64,000 nucleotides of DNA. It comes from Halomonas lysinitropha. Lineage in GTDB: Bacteria > Pseudomonadota > Gammaproteobacteria > Pseudomonadales > Halomonadaceae. Positions 46,178 through 57,531 of this stretch are shown in pieces. The notes under the pieces were generated by a model. That model ran no database searches and was not told the DNA's origin. It saw nothing but the letters and a program-made list of their open reading frames with translations. The position numbers and the translations under genes were made by a program. The first letter of the stretch is position 1, and the number at the start of each line of letters is the position of its first letter. Location: contig NZ_CABVOU010000021.1 of assembly GCF_902500215.1 (NCBI RefSeq), positions 62,001-126,000 of the forward strand, given 5' to 3'.

Positions 46178-46570
46178 CTAGAATACGGTGCAGATGACTT
46201 CACCACCAACACCCGCCTGACGCGCCGCACGATCGGTCATCACCCCATTGGAGGTGGTGACGATGGCAACGCCCAGACCTTCGGCGACCTTCGGCAGCGC
46301 GTCCTTGCCCTTGTACTGGCGCAGGGACGGCTTGGAAACCCGCTGCAGGTGCTCGATGACCGGCTTGCCCTCGAAGTACTTGAGGGTCACGGTCAGCTCG
46401 GGCTTGGCGGTCTCGCTGACGGCGAAGTCGCTGATATAGCCCTCTTCCTTCAGCACGCGGGCCACCTCGACCTTGAGCTTGGAGGACGGCATGGAAACCG
46501 TCTCCTTGGTGGCCATCTGCGCATTGCGGATACGAGTGAACATATCCGCCAGAGTGTCTTGCATGCTCAT
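46178..46570 (-). CDS. rpsH: 30S ribosomal protein S8
   Basis: S8 binds the 16S central domain and, in E. coli, represses the spc operon by binding near rplE. The 130 residues start [20 protein letters not shown] and end [20 protein letters not shown] plus [12 protein letters not shown], the usual rRNA-contact tail. Confidence 0.98.
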   Translation of the reverse strand: MSMQDTLADMFTRIRNAQMATKETVSMPSSKLKVEVARVLKEEGYISDFAVSETAKPELTVTLKYFEGKPVIEHLQRVSKPSLRQYKGKDALPKVAEGLGVAIVTTSNGVMTDRAARQAGVGGEVICTVF

Positions 46571-46602
46571 TTACGTTGCGCTCCTGATGATTCTGCGTGG
46601 CG

Positions 46603-46908
46603 TTACCAGCTCGACTTCTTGAGTCCGGGCACATCGCCACGCATGGCGGCTTCACGCAGCTTGTTGCGGCCGAGGCCGAACTTGTTGTAGTAACCGTGCG
46701 GACGACCCGTGATACGGCAGCGATTGCGCTGACGCACCGGGCTGGAATCGCGCGGCAACTGCTGCAGCTTGAGCTGCGCGTCGAAGCGCTCTTCGTCAGA
46801 AGCATTGACGTCCTGGATGACCGCCTTGAGCTCGGCACGCTTGGCGGCATACTTCGCCACCATCTTGGTGCGCTTGAGCTCGCGCTCTACCATGCTTTTC
46901 TTTGCCAT
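46603..46908 (-). CDS. rpsN: 30S ribosomal protein S14 (zinc-free type)
   Basis: The 101-residue protein is the long form without the zinc-finger cysteines. It starts [20 protein letters not shown] and contains the S14 core [20 protein letters not shown]. It lies 10 bases after rplE in the spc operon. Confidence 0.98.
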   Translation of the reverse strand: MAKKSMVERELKRTKMVAKYAAKRAELKAVIQDVNASDEERFDAQLKLQQLPRDSSPVRQRNRCRITGRPHGYYNKFGLGRNKLREAAMRGDVPGLKKSSW

Positions 46909-46918
46909 GATCCCACCC

Positions 46919-47458
46919 TTATTTCTTGAACGGGAAGTTCAACGCGCCAAGCAGCGCGCGACCTTCTTCATCGGTTTTGGCGGTGGTGGTGATGGTGACA
47001 TCCAGACCACGAATCCGGTCGATCTTATCATATTCGATCTCCGGGAAGATGATCTGCTCACGCACCCCCATGGAGTAGTTGCCACGACCGTCGAAGGACT
47101 TCGGGTTGAGACCACGGAAGTCACGAACGCGGGGGATCGCGATGTTCACCAGGCGATCGAGGAAGTCCCACATGCGCTCGGAGCGCAGTGTCACCTTGAT
47201 CCCGATCGGCCAGCCTTCACGCACCTTGAAGCCCGCGATGGACTTGCGTGCCTTGGTCACCAACGGCTTCTGACCGGAGAGCTTCTCCAGGTCACCGATA
47301 GCGTTGTCGATCAGCTTCTTGTCGCTGGTCGCTTCGCCGATACCCATGTTCAGTGTCACCTTGGTGACCCGCGGGATCTGCATCACATTGGCGTAGCTGA
47401 ACTGCTCTTGGAGCTGAGCCACCACCTCGTTTTGATAACGTTCTTTCAAGTTCGCCAT
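46919..47458 (-). CDS. rplE: 50S ribosomal protein L5
   Basis: L5 binds 5S rRNA and contacts the P-site tRNA. The 179 residues start [20 protein letters not shown] and contain [20 protein letters not shown] and the C-terminal [20 protein letters not shown]. In E. coli the S8 repressor site overlaps this start; I see no clear equivalent by eye. Confidence 0.98.
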   Translation of the reverse strand: MANLKERYQNEVVAQLQEQFSYANVMQIPRVTKVTLNMGIGEATSDKKLIDNAIGDLEKLSGQKPLVTKARKSIAGFKVREGWPIGIKVTLRSERMWDFLDRLVNIAIPRVRDFRGLNPKSFDGRGNYSMGVREQIIFPEIEYDKIDRIRGLDVTITTTAKTDEEGRALLGALNFPFKK

Positions 47459-47476
47459 TTTGCTATCCGACTCGCG

Positions 47477-47791
47477 TTAGGCGTCGATCTGCGACTGCGT
47501 CGACTTGTAGATACGTACCTTGGTACCGTCTTCCTGCACCTGGAAGCCGACGCGATCCGCCTTGCCGGTCTCCTGGTTGAAGATGGCCACGTTGGACGCG
47601 TGAATCGATGCCTCGCGCTCGACGATACCGCCCTGATTGCCCGCCATCGGGTTGGGCTTGGTGTGACGCTTGACCATGTTCACACCGGACACCACGAAGC
47701 GGTTTTCGAGAACCCGCTTGACGGTGCCGCGCTTGCCCTTGTCCTTGCCGGCGATGACGACGACTTCGTCGTCACGTTTGATTTTTTGCAT
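47477..47791 (-). CDS. rplX: 50S ribosomal protein L24
   Basis: L24 is an early assembly protein near the exit tunnel. The 104 residues start [20 protein letters not shown], the KOW motif, followed by [20 protein letters not shown]. It lies between rplN and rplE. Confidence 0.98.
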   Translation of the reverse strand: MQKIKRDDEVVVIAGKDKGKRGTVKRVLENRFVVSGVNMVKRHTKPNPMAGNQGGIVEREASIHASNVAIFNQETGKADRVGFQVQEDGTKVRIYKSTQSQIDA

Positions 47792-47805
47792 ATCCGCCTC
47801 GCTCC

Positions 47806-48177
47806 TTACAGCACTTCAGGCGCCAAGGAAATGATCTTCATGAACTTCTCGTTGCGAAGCTCACGCGTCACCGGCCCGAAGATACGGGTGCCGATCGGCT
47901 GATCGTTGGTGTTGTTCAACAGCACAGCCGCATTTCCATCGAAGCGGATCAGCGAACCGTCGTTACGACGAACGCCACTACGGGTGCGAACCACCACTGC
48001 CTTGAGGACCTGGCCCTTCTTGACCTTGCCACGAGGAATGGCTTCCTTCACCGTGACCTTGATGATGTCACCGATACGGGCGTAGCGACGGTGGGAACCG
48101 CCCAGCACCTTGATGCATTGCACCCGGCGCGCTCCGCTGTTGTCGGCGACATCCAGCATTGTCTGAGTCTGAATCAT
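47806..48177 (-). CDS. rplN: 50S ribosomal protein L14
   Basis: L14 takes part in an intersubunit bridge. The 123 residues start [20 protein letters not shown] and contain [20 protein letters not shown] and the C-terminal [18 protein letters not shown]. It is the first gene of the spc operon, with only 52 bases after rpsQ and no clear separate promoter. Confidence 0.98.
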   Translation of the reverse strand: MIQTQTMLDVADNSGARRVQCIKVLGGSHRRYARIGDIIKVTVKEAIPRGKVKKGQVLKAVVVRTRSGVRRNDGSLIRFDGNAAVLLNNTNDQPIGTRIFGPVTRELRNEKFMKIISLAPEVL

Positions 48178-48229
48178 CGGTTTTCTCCAAACCTAATCTG
48201 ACTGCACTGGCTTGACCGGCGTATACCGA

Positions 48230-48490
48230 TCAACCCTTGGCCTGTTCGACGACTTCGACCAGGGTCCAGGCCTTGTTCTTGGACAACGGACGGCATTCCT
48301 GGATGGATACCGTGTCGCCGGACTTGGCCTGATTCGACTCGTCGTGGGCTTGCAGCTTGGTGGAGCGCTTCATGTATTTTCCGTAGATCGGGTGGCGCTC
48401 ACGACGCTCGATCATCACAACGATGGACTTGTCCATCTTGTCGCTCACCACCTTTCCGGTGAGCGTACGGGCATTCTTTTCTTCGGCCAT
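48230..48490 (-). CDS. rpsQ: 30S ribosomal protein S17
   Basis: The start at 48490 ([20 protein letters not shown]) is preferred over one 3 codons earlier because AGGTGA precedes it, giving 86 residues. The OB-fold core [20 protein letters not shown] is typical. S17 is a primary 16S binder and the last gene of the S10 operon. It lies one base after rpmC. Confidence 0.97.
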   Translation of the reverse strand: MAEEKNARTLTGKVVSDKMDKSIVVMIERRERHPIYGKYMKRSTKLQAHDESNQAKSGDTVSIQECRPLSKNKAWTLVEVVEQAKG

Positions 48491-48491
48491 C

Positions 48492-48683
48492 TCAGTCACC
48501 TGCCTTCTCGTTGAGCACAGTCTTCACGCGGGCAATGTCCCGACGAACCTGCTTGAGCAGATGAGTCTGGCTCAGCTGACCGGTGGCCTTCTGCATGCGC
48601 AGGTTGAACTGCTCGCGGAGGAGTTCGAAGAGCTGCTCCTTGAGCTGCTCGGCTGACTTCTCACGAATTTCCTGGGCTTTCAT
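48492..48683 (-). CDS. rpmC: 50S ribosomal protein L29
   Basis: The 63-residue helical protein begins [20 protein letters not shown] and closely matches E. coli L29 ([20 protein letters not shown]). It lies at the exit tunnel, next to L23. The ATG at 48683 overlaps the rplP stop by one base (TGATG). Confidence 0.97.
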   Translation of the reverse strand: MKAQEIREKSAEQLKEQLFELLREQFNLRMQKATGQLSQTHLLKQVRRDIARVKTVLNEKAGD

Positions 48684-49096
48684 CACATCACCGTCCGTTT
48701 CACAAAGGTGGTGGAGACCGGGAACTTCTGGGCGGCCAGGGCAAATGCCTCACGGGCCAGCTCCTCGGAAACGCCCTCGATCTCGTACAAGACCCGACCC
48801 GGCTGGATCTGTGCGACCCAGTACTCGACGGAGCCCTTGCCCTTACCCATGCGGACTTCCAGAGGCTTCTTGGAAATCGGCTTGTCCGGGAAGACACGGA
48901 TCCAGATCTTGCCGCCACGCTTGACATGACGCGTGATGGCACGACGGCCGGCCTCGATCTGACGGGCGGTGACACGGCCCCGGCCAGTGGCCTTGAGGCC
49001 ATACTCGCCGAAACTGATCTTGCTACCGCGATGCGCCAGGCCACGATTGCGGCCCTTCTGCATCTTGCGGAACTTCATACGCTTGGGTTGTAACAT
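48683..49096 (-). CDS. rplP: 50S ribosomal protein L16
   Basis: L16 helps position the A-site tRNA. The 137 residues start [20 protein letters not shown] and contain [20 protein letters not shown] and [20 protein letters not shown]. The Arg in the [10 protein letters not shown] region that is hydroxylated in other bacteria is preserved. Confidence 0.98.
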   Translation of the reverse strand: MLQPKRMKFRKMQKGRNRGLAHRGSKISFGEYGLKATGRGRVTARQIEAGRRAITRHVKRGGKIWIRVFPDKPISKKPLEVRMGKGKGSVEYWVAQIQPGRVLYEIEGVSEELAREAFALAAQKFPVSTTFVKRTVM

Positions 49097-49111
49097 CGAC
49101 TCGCTCTCCCC

Positions 49112-49810
49112 TTACCTGGAACCTTTCTTCTTGGAGGGTGCGGCCTGCGGCTGTTTCGCCTTGGCGCGGACCTCCTCGATGCCCCCGAGGATTTCACCTT
49201 TGAAGACCCAGACCTTGACACCGATGATGCCGTAGGTGGTGTGCGCCTCATAGGTGGCGTAGTCGATGTCCGCGCGCAGCGTGTGCAGCGGGACGCGACC
49301 TTCCCGGTACCATTCGGTGCGGGCGATTTCCGCGCCGCCGAGGCGACCGGAAAGCATCACCTTGATGCCGCCGGCGCCCAGGCGCATGGCGTTCTGCACG
49401 GACCGCTTCATGGCACGACGGAACATCACACGACGCTCAAGCTGGCCGGCGATATTCTGCGCGACGAGCTGGGCATCGAGTTCCGGCTTGCGGACTTCCT
49501 CGATGTTGACGTGCACGGGCACGCCCATCATCGCGGTGACATCACGACGCAGCCGGTCGACGTCTTCGCCCTTCTTGCCGATCACGATGCCCGGGCGGGC
49601 AGTGTGAATGGTGATGCGGGCGTTGTTGGCCGGGCGCTCGATGTGAATGCGACTCACGGACGCATTCTTCAGGCGCTCTTCCAGGAAGCGACGGACTTCG
49701 AGGTCGCTATTCAGCTTGTCGGCATAGGCGCCGCGCTCGGCATACCACACCGAGGTATGGTCCTTGACGATACCCAGGCGAATGCCTGTTGGATTGACTT
49801 TCTGACCCAT
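49112..49810 (-). CDS. rpsC: 30S ribosomal protein S3
   Basis: S3 lines the mRNA entry tunnel. The 232 residues start [20 protein letters not shown] and include the KH domain ([20 protein letters not shown]) and the C-terminal domain ([20 protein letters not shown]). A basic tail ([12 protein letters not shown]) ends the protein. Confidence 0.98.
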   Translation of the reverse strand: MGQKVNPTGIRLGIVKDHTSVWYAERGAYADKLNSDLEVRRFLEERLKNASVSRIHIERPANNARITIHTARPGIVIGKKGEDVDRLRRDVTAMMGVPVHVNIEEVRKPELDAQLVAQNIAGQLERRVMFRRAMKRSVQNAMRLGAGGIKVMLSGRLGGAEIARTEWYREGRVPLHTLRADIDYATYEAHTTYGIIGVKVWVFKGEILGGIEEVRAKAKQPQAAPSKKKGSR

Positions 49811-49821
49811 CTGGTCGACTC

Positions 49822-50154
49822 CTACTTCTCGGCTACCTTGACGGTGATGTGGCAGGTACGCTTCAGGATGCGATCCGCACGGCCCTTGGCGCGTGGACGG
49901 ATGCGCTTGAGCGTCATGCCCTCATCGACACAGATGGTCGAAACACGCAGCTCGTCGATATCCATGCCGTCGTTTTCTTCCGCGTTCGCGATGGCGGACT
50001 GCAGCACCTTCCGAACCAGCTTCGCGGCCTTCTTCGGGGAGAAGGTCAGCAGGTCGAGTGCCTCGGCGACCGGTTTACCGCGCACCTGGTCAGCCACCAA
50101 ACGGGCCTTCTGGGCGGATAAACGAGCGCCACGCAGCTTTGCTGTGACTTCCAT
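49822..50154 (-). CDS. rplV: 50S ribosomal protein L22
   Basis: L22 lines the exit tunnel. The 110 residues start [20 protein letters not shown] and end with the beta-hairpin region [20 protein letters not shown]. The hairpin that mutates in macrolide resistance appears normal. Confidence 0.98.
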   Translation of the reverse strand: MEVTAKLRGARLSAQKARLVADQVRGKPVAEALDLLTFSPKKAAKLVRKVLQSAIANAEENDGMDIDELRVSTICVDEGMTLKRIRPRAKGRADRILKRTCHITVKVAEK

Positions 50155-50172
50155 CTCTCAATCCTCTCTGGC

Positions 50173-50448
50173 TTACCGTTTGGCTTTCTTGTCCGCCACA
50201 TGACCGCGATAAAGGCGGGTAGTAGCGAATTCGCCCAGTTTGTGGCCAACCATTTCCTCGGAGACGTGCACCGGGACGTGTTGGCGACCGTTGTGAACCG
50301 CAATGGTGAGCCCGACCATGTTGGGCAGGATCATCGAGCGACGCGACCAGGTCTTGATCGGTTTACGGTCGCTCTTCTCCACTGCAGTCTCGACCTTCTT
50401 CAACAGATGAAGGTCAATAAAGGGACCTTTCTTCAGTGAACGTGGCAC
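50173..50448 (-). CDS. rpsS: 30S ribosomal protein S19
   Basis: S19 binds the 30S head with S13. The 91 residues start [20 protein letters not shown] and contain [20 protein letters not shown] and [20 protein letters not shown]. Confidence 0.98.
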   Translation of the reverse strand: MPRSLKKGPFIDLHLLKKVETAVEKSDRKPIKTWSRRSMILPNMVGLTIAVHNGRQHVPVHVSEEMVGHKLGEFATTRLYRGHVADKKAKR

Positions 50449-50481
50449 AGCCGTTACCTCTTGATGTCTTGGCGTTGGATC

Positions 50482-51312
50482 TTATTTCCGGGCCTTGCGG
50501 CGACGGATAATCAGCTTGTCGGTGCGCTTGTTCTTGCGGGTCTTGTGGCCCTTGGTGGGAATGCCCCACGGAGACACCGGGTGACGTCCACCGCTGCTGC
50601 GGCCTTCGCCGCCGCCATGCGGGTGGTCCACCGGGTTCATGGCCACGCCGCGAACGGTCGGGCGCACCCCTCTCCAGCGCTTCGCACCGGCCTTGCCAAG
50701 CTGACGCAGGCTGTGCTCGGAGTTGCTCACTTCCCCCAGAGTCGCGCGGCACTCGGCCAGCACCTTGCGCATCTCGCCGGAGCGAAGACGCAGGGTGGCG
50801 TAGTTGCCTTCACGGGCGACCAGCTGGGCGCTGGTGCCGGCGCTGCGCACAAGCTGGGCACCCTTGCCGGGCTTGAGCTCGATGCAGTGCACGGTGGAAC
50901 CCAGCGGGATGTTGCGCAGCGGCAACGCGTTGCCCTTCTTGATGGGCGCATTGACGCCCGACTCAAGACGATCGCCGGCACTCACGCCCTTGGGCGCAAT
51001 GATGTAGCGACGCTCACCGTCGGCGTACTTGAGCAGAGCAATGTGCGCGCTGCGGTTCGGGTCGTGCTCCAGGCGCTCGACGACGGCCGGAATGCCATCC
51101 TTGGTGCGCTTGAAGTCGACGACACGATAGTGATGACGGTGACCACCGCCCACGTGGCGAGTGGTGATACGACCGTAGTTGTTACGACCACCGGACTTGG
51201 ACTGCTTCTCGAGCAACGGCGCGTAAGCGCGGCCCTTGTACAGCTCCTCACCAACAATCTTGACGACGTGGCGACGACCGGCGGATGTGGGTTTAGTCTT
51301 GACGATTGCCAT
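50482..51312 (-). CDS. rplB: 50S ribosomal protein L2
   Basis: L2 is essential for subunit joining and peptidyl transfer. The 276 residues start [20 protein letters not shown] and contain [20 protein letters not shown]. The invariant C-terminal [20 protein letters not shown] holds the key histidine. Confidence 0.98.
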   Translation of the reverse strand: MAIVKTKPTSAGRRHVVKIVGEELYKGRAYAPLLEKQSKSGGRNNYGRITTRHVGGGHRHHYRVVDFKRTKDGIPAVVERLEHDPNRSAHIALLKYADGERRYIIAPKGVSAGDRLESGVNAPIKKGNALPLRNIPLGSTVHCIELKPGKGAQLVRSAGTSAQLVAREGNYATLRLRSGEMRKVLAECRATLGEVSNSEHSLRQLGKAGAKRWRGVRPTVRGVAMNPVDHPHGGGEGRSSGGRHPVSPWGIPTKGHKTRKNKRTDKLIIRRRKARK

Positions 51313-51329
51313 GATCCGTACTCCTGCCC

Positions 51330-51626
51330 TTATTCGGCGCCAGAGAAGTCTTCAAGCGTTTCGCCGGCGGCCAGTGTCACGTACGCCTTGCGATAACCCT
51401 TGCGATGACCCAGACCCTGCGCGGTGCGCTTGGTCTTGCCCTTCATGTTCAGCACCTGAACACGGTCGACCTTCTTGCCGAACAGCTCCTGCACGGCGGC
51501 CTTGATCTCGGGCTTGGTCGCGTCGCCTGCCACCTTGAACACGTACTGGTTGCGCTCGGCGGCCATGGCGGCCTTCTCGGTCACGTGCGGACCGAGCAGA
51601 ACCTTGAATACACGCTCCTGGTTCAT
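51330..51626 (-). CDS. rplW: 50S ribosomal protein L23
   Basis: L23 sits at the tunnel exit and docks trigger factor and SRP. The 98 residues start [20 protein letters not shown] and include [20 protein letters not shown]. Its start overlaps the rplD stop by 4 bases (51623-51626). Confidence 0.98.
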   Translation of the reverse strand: MNQERVFKVLLGPHVTEKAAMAAERNQYVFKVAGDATKPEIKAAVQELFGKKVDRVQVLNMKGKTKRTAQGLGHRKGYRKAYVTLAAGETLEDFSGAE

Positions 51627-52231
51627 GCCAGCTTCTCCTCGAATTTACGCAGGGCGGAGACGGTGACCAGCACCTTGTCGAAGGCGACCAGGCTCACCGG
51701 ATCGGCAGCGGCGACGTCCACCACATCCACGTTGGGGATGTTACGGGCGGCGAGGTACAGGTTCTCGTCGAGTTCCTCGGTGACGATCAGCACCTTCTCC
51801 AGACCCAGTTCCTCGAGCTTGGCGACCAGCTGCTTGGTCTTGGGGGCCTCGACGGCGAAGCCATCGACGGCCACCAGGCGCTCCTGGCGAACCAGCTCGG
51901 AGAGAATGGAGCGCATGGCCGCCCGGTACATCTTGCGGTTGACCTTCTGGGAGTGGTCCTGCGGGCGGGCCGCGAAGGTCACACCGCCGCCACGCCAGAT
52001 CGGCGAACGGATGGTGCCGGCACGGGCACGACCGGTGCCCTTCTGGCGCCAAGGCTTCTTGCCGCCACCACGCACGTCGGAACGGTTCTTCTGGGCGCGA
52101 GTACCCTGACGTCCACCGGCCAGATAGGCGGTGACGACCTGGTGTACAAGGGCCTCATTGAATTCTTTGCCAAAGGTGGCATCGGATACTTCGACAGTAC
52201 CGGCGCCTGCACCTGCAAGATTCAGATTCAT
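51623..52231 (-). CDS. rplD: 50S ribosomal protein L4
   Basis: L4 lines the tunnel constriction and, in E. coli, also represses the S10 operon through its leader. The 202 residues contain the tunnel loop ([20 protein letters not shown], then [18 protein letters not shown]) and the C-terminal globular domain. The leader before rpsJ is too short here for the E. coli-type control. Confidence 0.98.
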   Translation of the reverse strand: MNLNLAGAGAGTVEVSDATFGKEFNEALVHQVVTAYLAGGRQGTRAQKNRSDVRGGGKKPWRQKGTGRARAGTIRSPIWRGGGVTFAARPQDHSQKVNRKMYRAAMRSILSELVRQERLVAVDGFAVEAPKTKQLVAKLEELGLEKVLIVTEELDENLYLAARNIPNVDVVDVAAADPVSLVAFDKVLVTVSALRKFEEKLA

Positions 52232-52245
52232 CGGTAAGTTCCCCT

Positions 52246-52884
52246 TCAGCCTGCTTTGACGGCGCTGCGCACGATGACATCACTGCCGGTGGCACCCGGT
52301 ACGGCGCCCTTGATCAGCAGCAGGTTGCGTTCGGCGTCGACACGGACGACTTCCAGGCTCTGCACGGTGCAGCGCACATTGCCCATCTGGCCGGCCATCT
52401 TCTTGCCCTTGAACACGCGGCCCGGAGTCTGACACATGCCGATGGAACCCGGCGCGCGGTGCGACAGGGAGTTACCGTGGGTATTGTCCTGGGTGCGGAA
52501 GTTCCAGCGCTTGACGGCGCCCTGGAAACCCTTGCCCTTGGAGGTGCCGGTCACGTCGATCATCTGACCAGCTTCGAAGAGGGATACGGTGAGCTCGCCA
52601 CCCACTTCCGGAGCCTCTGCGCCTTCGGGAAGACGAAACTCCATCAGTGAACGACCGGCCTCGACACCTGCCTTGGCGAATTGCCCAGCCTGGGCCTTCG
52701 ACAGATGCTTGGCCTTGCGGGAGCCGGTTGTTACCTGAACCGCAGCGTAGCCGTCGGACTCGACAGACTTCACACGCGTCACGCGGTTGGGCTCAACCTC
52801 GATCACGGTCACGGGCACGGATGCACCGTCTTCGGTGAAGACGCGGGTCATCCCGGCCTTTCTACCGACTAAACCGATAGTCAT
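52246..52884 (-). CDS. rplC: 50S ribosomal protein L3
   Basis: L3 is one of the two proteins that initiate 50S assembly. The 212 residues start [20 protein letters not shown]. The W-finger region [20 protein letters not shown] and the Gln methylation region ([20 protein letters not shown]) are seen. It is separated from rpsJ by an unusually long 163-base gap. Confidence 0.98.
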   Translation of the reverse strand: MTIGLVGRKAGMTRVFTEDGASVPVTVIEVEPNRVTRVKSVESDGYAAVQVTTGSRKAKHLSKAQAGQFAKAGVEAGRSLMEFRLPEGAEAPEVGGELTVSLFEAGQMIDVTGTSKGKGFQGAVKRWNFRTQDNTHGNSLSHRAPGSIGMCQTPGRVFKGKKMAGQMGNVRCTVQSLEVVRVDAERNLLLIKGAVPGATGSDVIVRSAVKAG

Positions 52885-53047
52885 TCTCAGTCTCCTATAG
52901 TGTACGGGGCTATCACCCGCTATGGCTGCCCTTTCCAGAGCATTCCACTAGCACGTTGTATGACGCCATCCCGGCGTGGCGGCTGCTGCTTGACGCTGTC
53001 GTCTTATCGACAGACCAGGCGCTGGGCCGCGAGTGTCTAGTGTGGTG

Positions 53048-53359
53048 TCAGTCGAGCTTGATCTGCACGTCCACGCCGGCGGCGAGGTCGAGCTTCATCA
53101 GGGCATCAACGGTCTTTTCGGTGGGCTCGACGATATCGAGCACCCGCTTGTGGGTACGAATCTCGTACTGATCGCGCGCGTCCTTGTTGACGTGCGGAGA
53201 GATCAGCACGGTGTAACGCTCGCGATTGGTCGGCAGGGGAATCGGACCACGGACCTGGGCGCCGGTACGCTTGGCGGTTTCTACGATCTCCGCGGCGGAC
53301 TGGTCGATCAGGCGATGGTCGAAGGCCTTCAACCGAATGCGAATCTTCTGGTTCTGCAT
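53048..53359 (-). CDS. rpsJ: 30S ribosomal protein S10
   Basis: S10 belongs to the 30S head and, as NusE, to transcription antitermination complexes. The start at 53359 ([20 protein letters not shown]) gives 103 residues with a complete fold ([40 protein letters not shown]). It is the first S10-operon gene, 64 bases downstream of a strong promoter. Confidence 0.98.
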   Translation of the reverse strand: MQNQKIRIRLKAFDHRLIDQSAAEIVETAKRTGAQVRGPIPLPTNRERYTVLISPHVNKDARDQYEIRTHKRVLDIVEPTEKTVDALMKLDLAAGVDVQIKLD

Positions 53360-53422
53360 TTGCCCTAACTCCAATGGATTCTGACGGCGCGAGCCGTCAA
53401 CCCACGCATTCAAAGGATGCGC

Positions 53423-53451
53423 ATTATAGGCACGCCGGAGACGAGAGTCAA
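53423..53451 (-). promoter_or_regulatory. Sigma70-type promoter of the S10 operon
   Basis: Read leftward, TTGACT (53451-53446) and a perfect TATAAT (53428-53423) are 17 bases apart. The expected transcript starts about 57 bases before the rpsJ start codon. The site lies just downstream of the tuf terminator, so the S10 operon has its own start. Confidence 0.88.
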
Positions 53452-53473
53452 ACACTCGCTTCCGGTGCGCAGA

Positions 53474-53499
53474 AAGGGGGCTCCTGATGGAGCCCCCTT
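53474..53499 (-). terminator. Intrinsic terminator of the str operon
   Basis: AAGGGGGCTCC (53474-53484) and GGAGCCCCCTT (53489-53499) form an 11-bp stem with a 4-base loop, 24 bases after the tuf stop. The T-run on the leftward side is short (TTTCTG), so some read-through into the S10 operon is possible. Confidence 0.85.
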
Positions 53500-53522
53500 G
53501 GATCGATCAAGCGGCGAAACGC

Positions 53523-54716
53523 TTACTTGAGGATCTTGGCCACGACGCCGGCGCCGACGGTACGACCGCCTTCACGAATGGCGAAGCGCAGGCCGTCGTC
53601 CATGGCGATCGGGGCGATCAGGGTGACAACCATCTTGACGTTGTCGCCCGGCATGACCATCTCGACGCCTTCCGGCAGCTCACAAGTACCGGTGATGTCG
53701 GTGGTACGGAAGTAGAACTGCGGGCGGTAGCCCTTGAAGAACGGCGTGTGACGACCACCCTCGTCCTTGGACAGCACGTACACCTCAGCCTCGAACGTAG
53801 TGTGCGGGGTGATGGTGCCCGGCTTGGCCAGGACCTGGCCACGCTCGACGTCGTCGCGCTTGGTGCCGCGCAGCAGGGCGCCGACGTTCTCACCGGCACG
53901 ACCTTCGTCAAGCAGCTTGCGGAACATCTCGACGCCGGTCACGACGGTCTTGACCGTGTCCTTGATACCGACGATCTCGACTTCTTCGCCGGCCTTGACC
54001 ACACCGCGCTCGACACGACCGGTGACTACGGTACCGCGACCAGAGATCGAGAAAACGTCCTCGATCGGCATCAGGAACGGCTGATCGATGGCACGCTCCG
54101 GCTCCGGAATGTACTCGTCCAGCGCCTTGATCAGGTTGGCAACGGCGGTGGTACCCATGCCGTTGTCATCCTTGCCTTCCAGGGCCATCAGAGCGGAACC
54201 GGTGACGATCGGGGTGTCGTCACCCGGGAAATCGTACTCGTCGAGAAGTTCGCGCACTTCCATCTCGACCAGCTCGAGCAGCTCCTCGTCATCGACCATG
54301 TCGGCCTTGTTCAGGAACACGACGATGTACGGCACGCCAACCTGACGAGAGAGCAGGATGTGCTCGCGGGTCTGCGGCATGGGGCCGTCGGCGGCGGAAC
54401 AGACCAGGATGGCGCCGTCCATCTGAGCGGCACCGGTGATCATGTTCTTCACGTAATCGGCGTGCCCCGGGCAGTCGACGTGCGCGTAGTGACGCGTCTC
54501 GGACTGATACTCGACGTGAGACGTCGCGATGGTGATCCCGCGCTCACGCTCTTCCGGCGCATTGTCGATGGCGTCGAACTCACTCCAGTCTCCGCCGAAC
54601 ACTTCGGCGGAGACGCGAGTCAGGGCTGCAGTCAGCGTGGTCTTGCCATGGTCGACGTGACCGATGGTACCGACGTTGATATGCGGTTTGGAACGTTCAA
54701 ATTTTGCCTTAGCCAC
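53523..54716 (-). CDS. tuf: Elongation factor Tu
   Basis: EF-Tu delivers aminoacyl-tRNA to the ribosome. The 397 residues contain the G1 loop GHVDHGKT, G3 DCPGHADY, G4 NKADM and G5 GSALMALEG, then domains II and III. It lies 29 bases after fusA, the usual last gene of the str operon. A second tuf copy, common in gammaproteobacteria, would lie outside this window. Confidence 0.98.
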   Translation of the reverse strand: MAKAKFERSKPHINVGTIGHVDHGKTTLTAALTRVSAEVFGGDWSEFDAIDNAPEERERGITIATSHVEYQSETRHYAHVDCPGHADYVKNMITGAAQMDGAILVCSAADGPMPQTREHILLSRQVGVPYIVVFLNKADMVDDEELLELVEMEVRELLDEYDFPGDDTPIVTGSALMALEGKDDNGMGTTAVANLIKALDEYIPEPERAIDQPFLMPIEDVFSISGRGTVVTGRVERGVVKAGEEVEIVGIKDTVKTVVTGVEMFRKLLDEGRAGENVGALLRGTKRDDVERGQVLAKPGTITPHTTFEAEVYVLSKDEGGRHTPFFKGYRPQFYFRTTDITGTCELPEGVEMVMPGDNVKMVVTLIAPIAMDDGLRFAIREGGRTVGAGVVAKILK

Positions 54717-54745
54717 TGCTATAACCTCTTTACGTTAGCTAACGG

Positions 54746-56866
54746 TTAACCGTTCTGGTTGATGACGGCTTCAACGACGCTGGACGGCGCCTCTTCGTAG
54801 TCCGCAAACTCCATCACGTAGCTTGCGCGGCCCTGGGTCTGAGAGCGCAGATCGGTTGCGTAACCGAACATCTCAGCCAGAGGAACCGTGGCGCGAATGA
54901 CCTTGCCCATGGAGGAGTCTTCCATGCCCTGGACAAGGCCACGACGACGGTTCAGGTCGCCCATGACGTCGCCCATGAAGTCCTCGGGGGTGACGACCTC
55001 GACCCTCATCACCGGCTCGAGGAGCACGGCCTTCGCCTTCTTGGCACCTTCCTTGACCGCCATGGAAGAGGCAACCTTGAACGCGGTCTCGTTCGAGTCC
55101 ACGTCATGGTAGGAACCGTCGAACAGCGTGACCTTGACGTCAATCATCGGGTAGCCCGCGATGACACCGTTCTGCAGCTGCTCGTAGGCCCCTTTCTCGA
55201 CGGCCGGCACGTATTCCTTGGGAACCACGCCGCCAACGATCTCCGAGGCGAACTTGAAGTGCATGTCCTCGTCGTCGCCCTTGTCCTCTGCGGTGAGCGG
55301 CTCGATGCGCAGATGCACGTGACCGTACTGACCGCGACCGCCGGACTGGCGAACGAACTTGCCTTCCTGCTCGACCTTGGCGCGGATGGTCTCGCGATAG
55401 GCCACCTGCGGCTTGCCGATATTGGCCTCGACCTTGAACTCGCGACGCATGCGGTCGACGAGGATGTCGAGGTGAAGCTCACCCATGCCGGAGATGATCG
55501 TCTGACCCGTCTCCTCATCGGTGCGGACCTGGAAGGAGGGGTCTTCCTGGGCCAGCTTGCCCAGCGCCACGCCCATCTTCTCCTGGTCGGCCTTGGACTT
55601 CGGCTCCACGGCCACGGAAATGACCGGATCCGGAAACTCCATGCGCTCCAGCACGATCTTGTCGTTCAGGTCGCACAGGGTGTCACCGGTGGTGACGTCC
55701 TTCAGGCCGATACAGGCGGCGATGTCGCCCGCCAGCACTTCCTTGATCTCCTCGCGGGAGTTGGCGTGCATCTGAACGATACGGCCGACACGCTCCTTCT
55801 TCTCCTTGACGGAGTTGTAGATGCTGTCGCCCGACTTCAACACGCCCGAATAGACGCGGATAAAGGTCAGGGTGCCGACGAAGGGATCGGTGGCGATCTT
55901 GAAGGCCAGCGCGGAGAAGGGCGCGCTGTCGTCGGCCTCGCGGGTGGCGATGGTGCCATCCTTGTCGTCCAGCTCACCTTCGATGGCCTTCACCTCGGTG
56001 GGTGACGGCATGTACTCGATGACGCAATCCAGTACGGCCTGGACGCCCTTGTTCTTGAACGCCGAGCCACAGGTGACCAGCACGATCTCGTTGTCCAGGG
56101 TGCGACGACGCAGGCCGGCCTTGATCTCCTCGATGGTGAGCTCGCCTTCCTCGAGGTACTTGTCCATCAGCTCCTCGGAAGCCTCGGCGGCGGCCTCGAC
56201 CATCTCCTCGCGGAACTTCTCGGCGGTCTCCTGGAGCTCGGCGGGGATGTCGACCAGGTCGTAATTCATCCCGAAGTTGGCTTCATCCCAGAGGATGGCC
56301 TTCATCTGGATGAGATCGATGACGCCCTTGAAGTCTTCCTCGGTGCCCCAGTTGATCTGGATCGGCACGGCATTCGCGCCGAGGCGGGACTTGAGCTGGT
56401 CGACCACCATGAAGAAGTCGGCGCCGGTACGGTCCATCTTGTTGACGAACACCATGCGCGGGACTTCGTACTTGTTGGCCTGGCGCCAGACGGTCTCGGT
56501 CTGCGGCTGTACACCGGACGAACCGCACAGCACCACCACGGCACCGTCGAGCACGCGCAGGGAGCGCTCCACCTCGATGGTGAAGTCAACGTGCCCCGGG
56601 GTGTCGATGATGTTGATGCGATGCTCATCGAACTGCTTGCTCATGCCCTGCCAGAAGCAGGTGGTCGCCGCGGAGGTGATGGTAATACCACGCTCCTGTT
56701 CCTGCTCCATCCAGTCCATGGTGGCAGCGCCCTCATGAACCTCCCCGACCTTGTGAGACAGGCCGGTATAGAACAGGACGCGCTCGGTGGTGGTGGTCTT
56801 GCCGGCGTCTACGTGCGCAACGATACCGATGTTGCGGTAGCGCTTTAGCGGAGTCTTGCGAGCCAC
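54746..56866 (-). CDS. fusA: Elongation factor G
   Basis: EF-G is the translocation GTPase. The 706 residues include G1 [16 protein letters not shown], the switch region [15 protein letters not shown]3 DTPGHVDF and G4 NKMDR, and domains II-V with the tip loop near [19 protein letters not shown]. It follows rpsG by 60 bases. The length is close to E. coli EF-G (704). Confidence 0.98.
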   Translation of the reverse strand: MARKTPLKRYRNIGIVAHVDAGKTTTTERVLFYTGLSHKVGEVHEGAATMDWMEQEQERGITITSAATTCFWQGMSKQFDEHRINIIDTPGHVDFTIEVERSLRVLDGAVVVLCGSSGVQPQTETVWRQANKYEVPRMVFVNKMDRTGADFFMVVDQLKSRLGANAVPIQINWGTEEDFKGVIDLIQMKAILWDEANFGMNYDLVDIPAELQETAEKFREEMVEAAAEASEELMDKYLEEGELTIEEIKAGLRRRTLDNEIVLVTCGSAFKNKGVQAVLDCVIEYMPSPTEVKAIEGELDDKDGTIATREADDSAPFSALAFKIATDPFVGTLTFIRVYSGVLKSGDSIYNSVKEKKERVGRIVQMHANSREEIKEVLAGDIAACIGLKDVTTGDTLCDLNDKIVLERMEFPDPVISVAVEPKSKADQEKMGVALGKLAQEDPSFQVRTDEETGQTIISGMGELHLDILVDRMRREFKVEANIGKPQVAYRETIRAKVEQEGKFVRQSGGRGQYGHVHLRIEPLTAEDKGDDEDMHFKFASEIVGGVVPKEYVPAVEKGAYEQLQNGVIAGYPMIDVKVTLFDGSYHDVDSNETAFKVASSMAVKEGAKKAKAVLLEPVMRVEVVTPEDFMGDVMGDLNRRRGLVQGMEDSSMGKVIRATVPLAEMFGYATDLRSQTQGRASYVMEFADYEEAPSSVVEAVINQNG

Positions 56867-56926
56867 GTTGGAACTCCCCGTTGGTTGGCGATGCGTAGCG
56901 AAGGGCTACGCTCAGAAGCGGTGCAC

Positions 56927-57397
56927 TTAGAACCGGTAATGAGAGAAGGCCTTGTTGGCTTCTGCCATGCGATGCACGTCTTCCCGCTTCTTGACGGCCG
57001 AGCCCTTGCCTTCAGCGGCATCAAGCATCTCACCGGCGAGGCGCAGCACCATGGTCTTCTCGCCACGGCGACGGGCCGCATCGACCAGCCAGCGCATGGC
57101 CAGCGCGTGGCGGCGCGAGGGGCGAACTTCCACGGGCACCTGATAGGTCGCACCGCCGACGCGGCGGGACTTGACCTCGACCATGGGCTGGATGGCTTCC
57201 AGCGCCTTGTCAAAGATCTCCAGCGGCTCTTCTTTGCTACGCTCGGCAACCCTGTCCAGCGCACCATAGACGATACGCTCAGCTACGGACTTCTTGCCGC
57301 CGATCATCAGGTGGTTCATGAACTTCGCCAGGCGCTCACTTCCGAACTTGGGATCCGGCAGGATCTCGCGCTTGGCCGCAACTCTTCTTCTAGGCAT
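56927..57397 (-). CDS. rpsG: 30S ribosomal protein S7
   Basis: S7 organises the 30S head and, in E. coli, represses str-operon translation by binding the rpsL-rpsG spacer. The 156 residues start [20 protein letters not shown] and contain [20 protein letters not shown] and [20 protein letters not shown]. The 134-base spacer before it (57398-57531) could hold the regulatory site. Confidence 0.98.
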   Translation of the reverse strand: MPRRRVAAKREILPDPKFGSERLAKFMNHLMIGGKKSVAERIVYGALDRVAERSKEEPLEIFDKALEAIQPMVEVKSRRVGGATYQVPVEVRPSRRHALAMRWLVDAARRRGEKTMVLRLAGEMLDAAEGKGSAVKKREDVHRMAEANKAFSHYRF

Positions 57398-57531
57398 GAT
57401 AAGCCCTCATTAAAGGATCCTTCAGGTAAACCCGAAACTCCTGACTCGGAGTGCTCACACCCCGGCAGCGCTCGACCTTACTCTTATCAGACCGTGGTCA
57501 AAATGGTGTGACTGCTGCGTACCGGGGCCGG

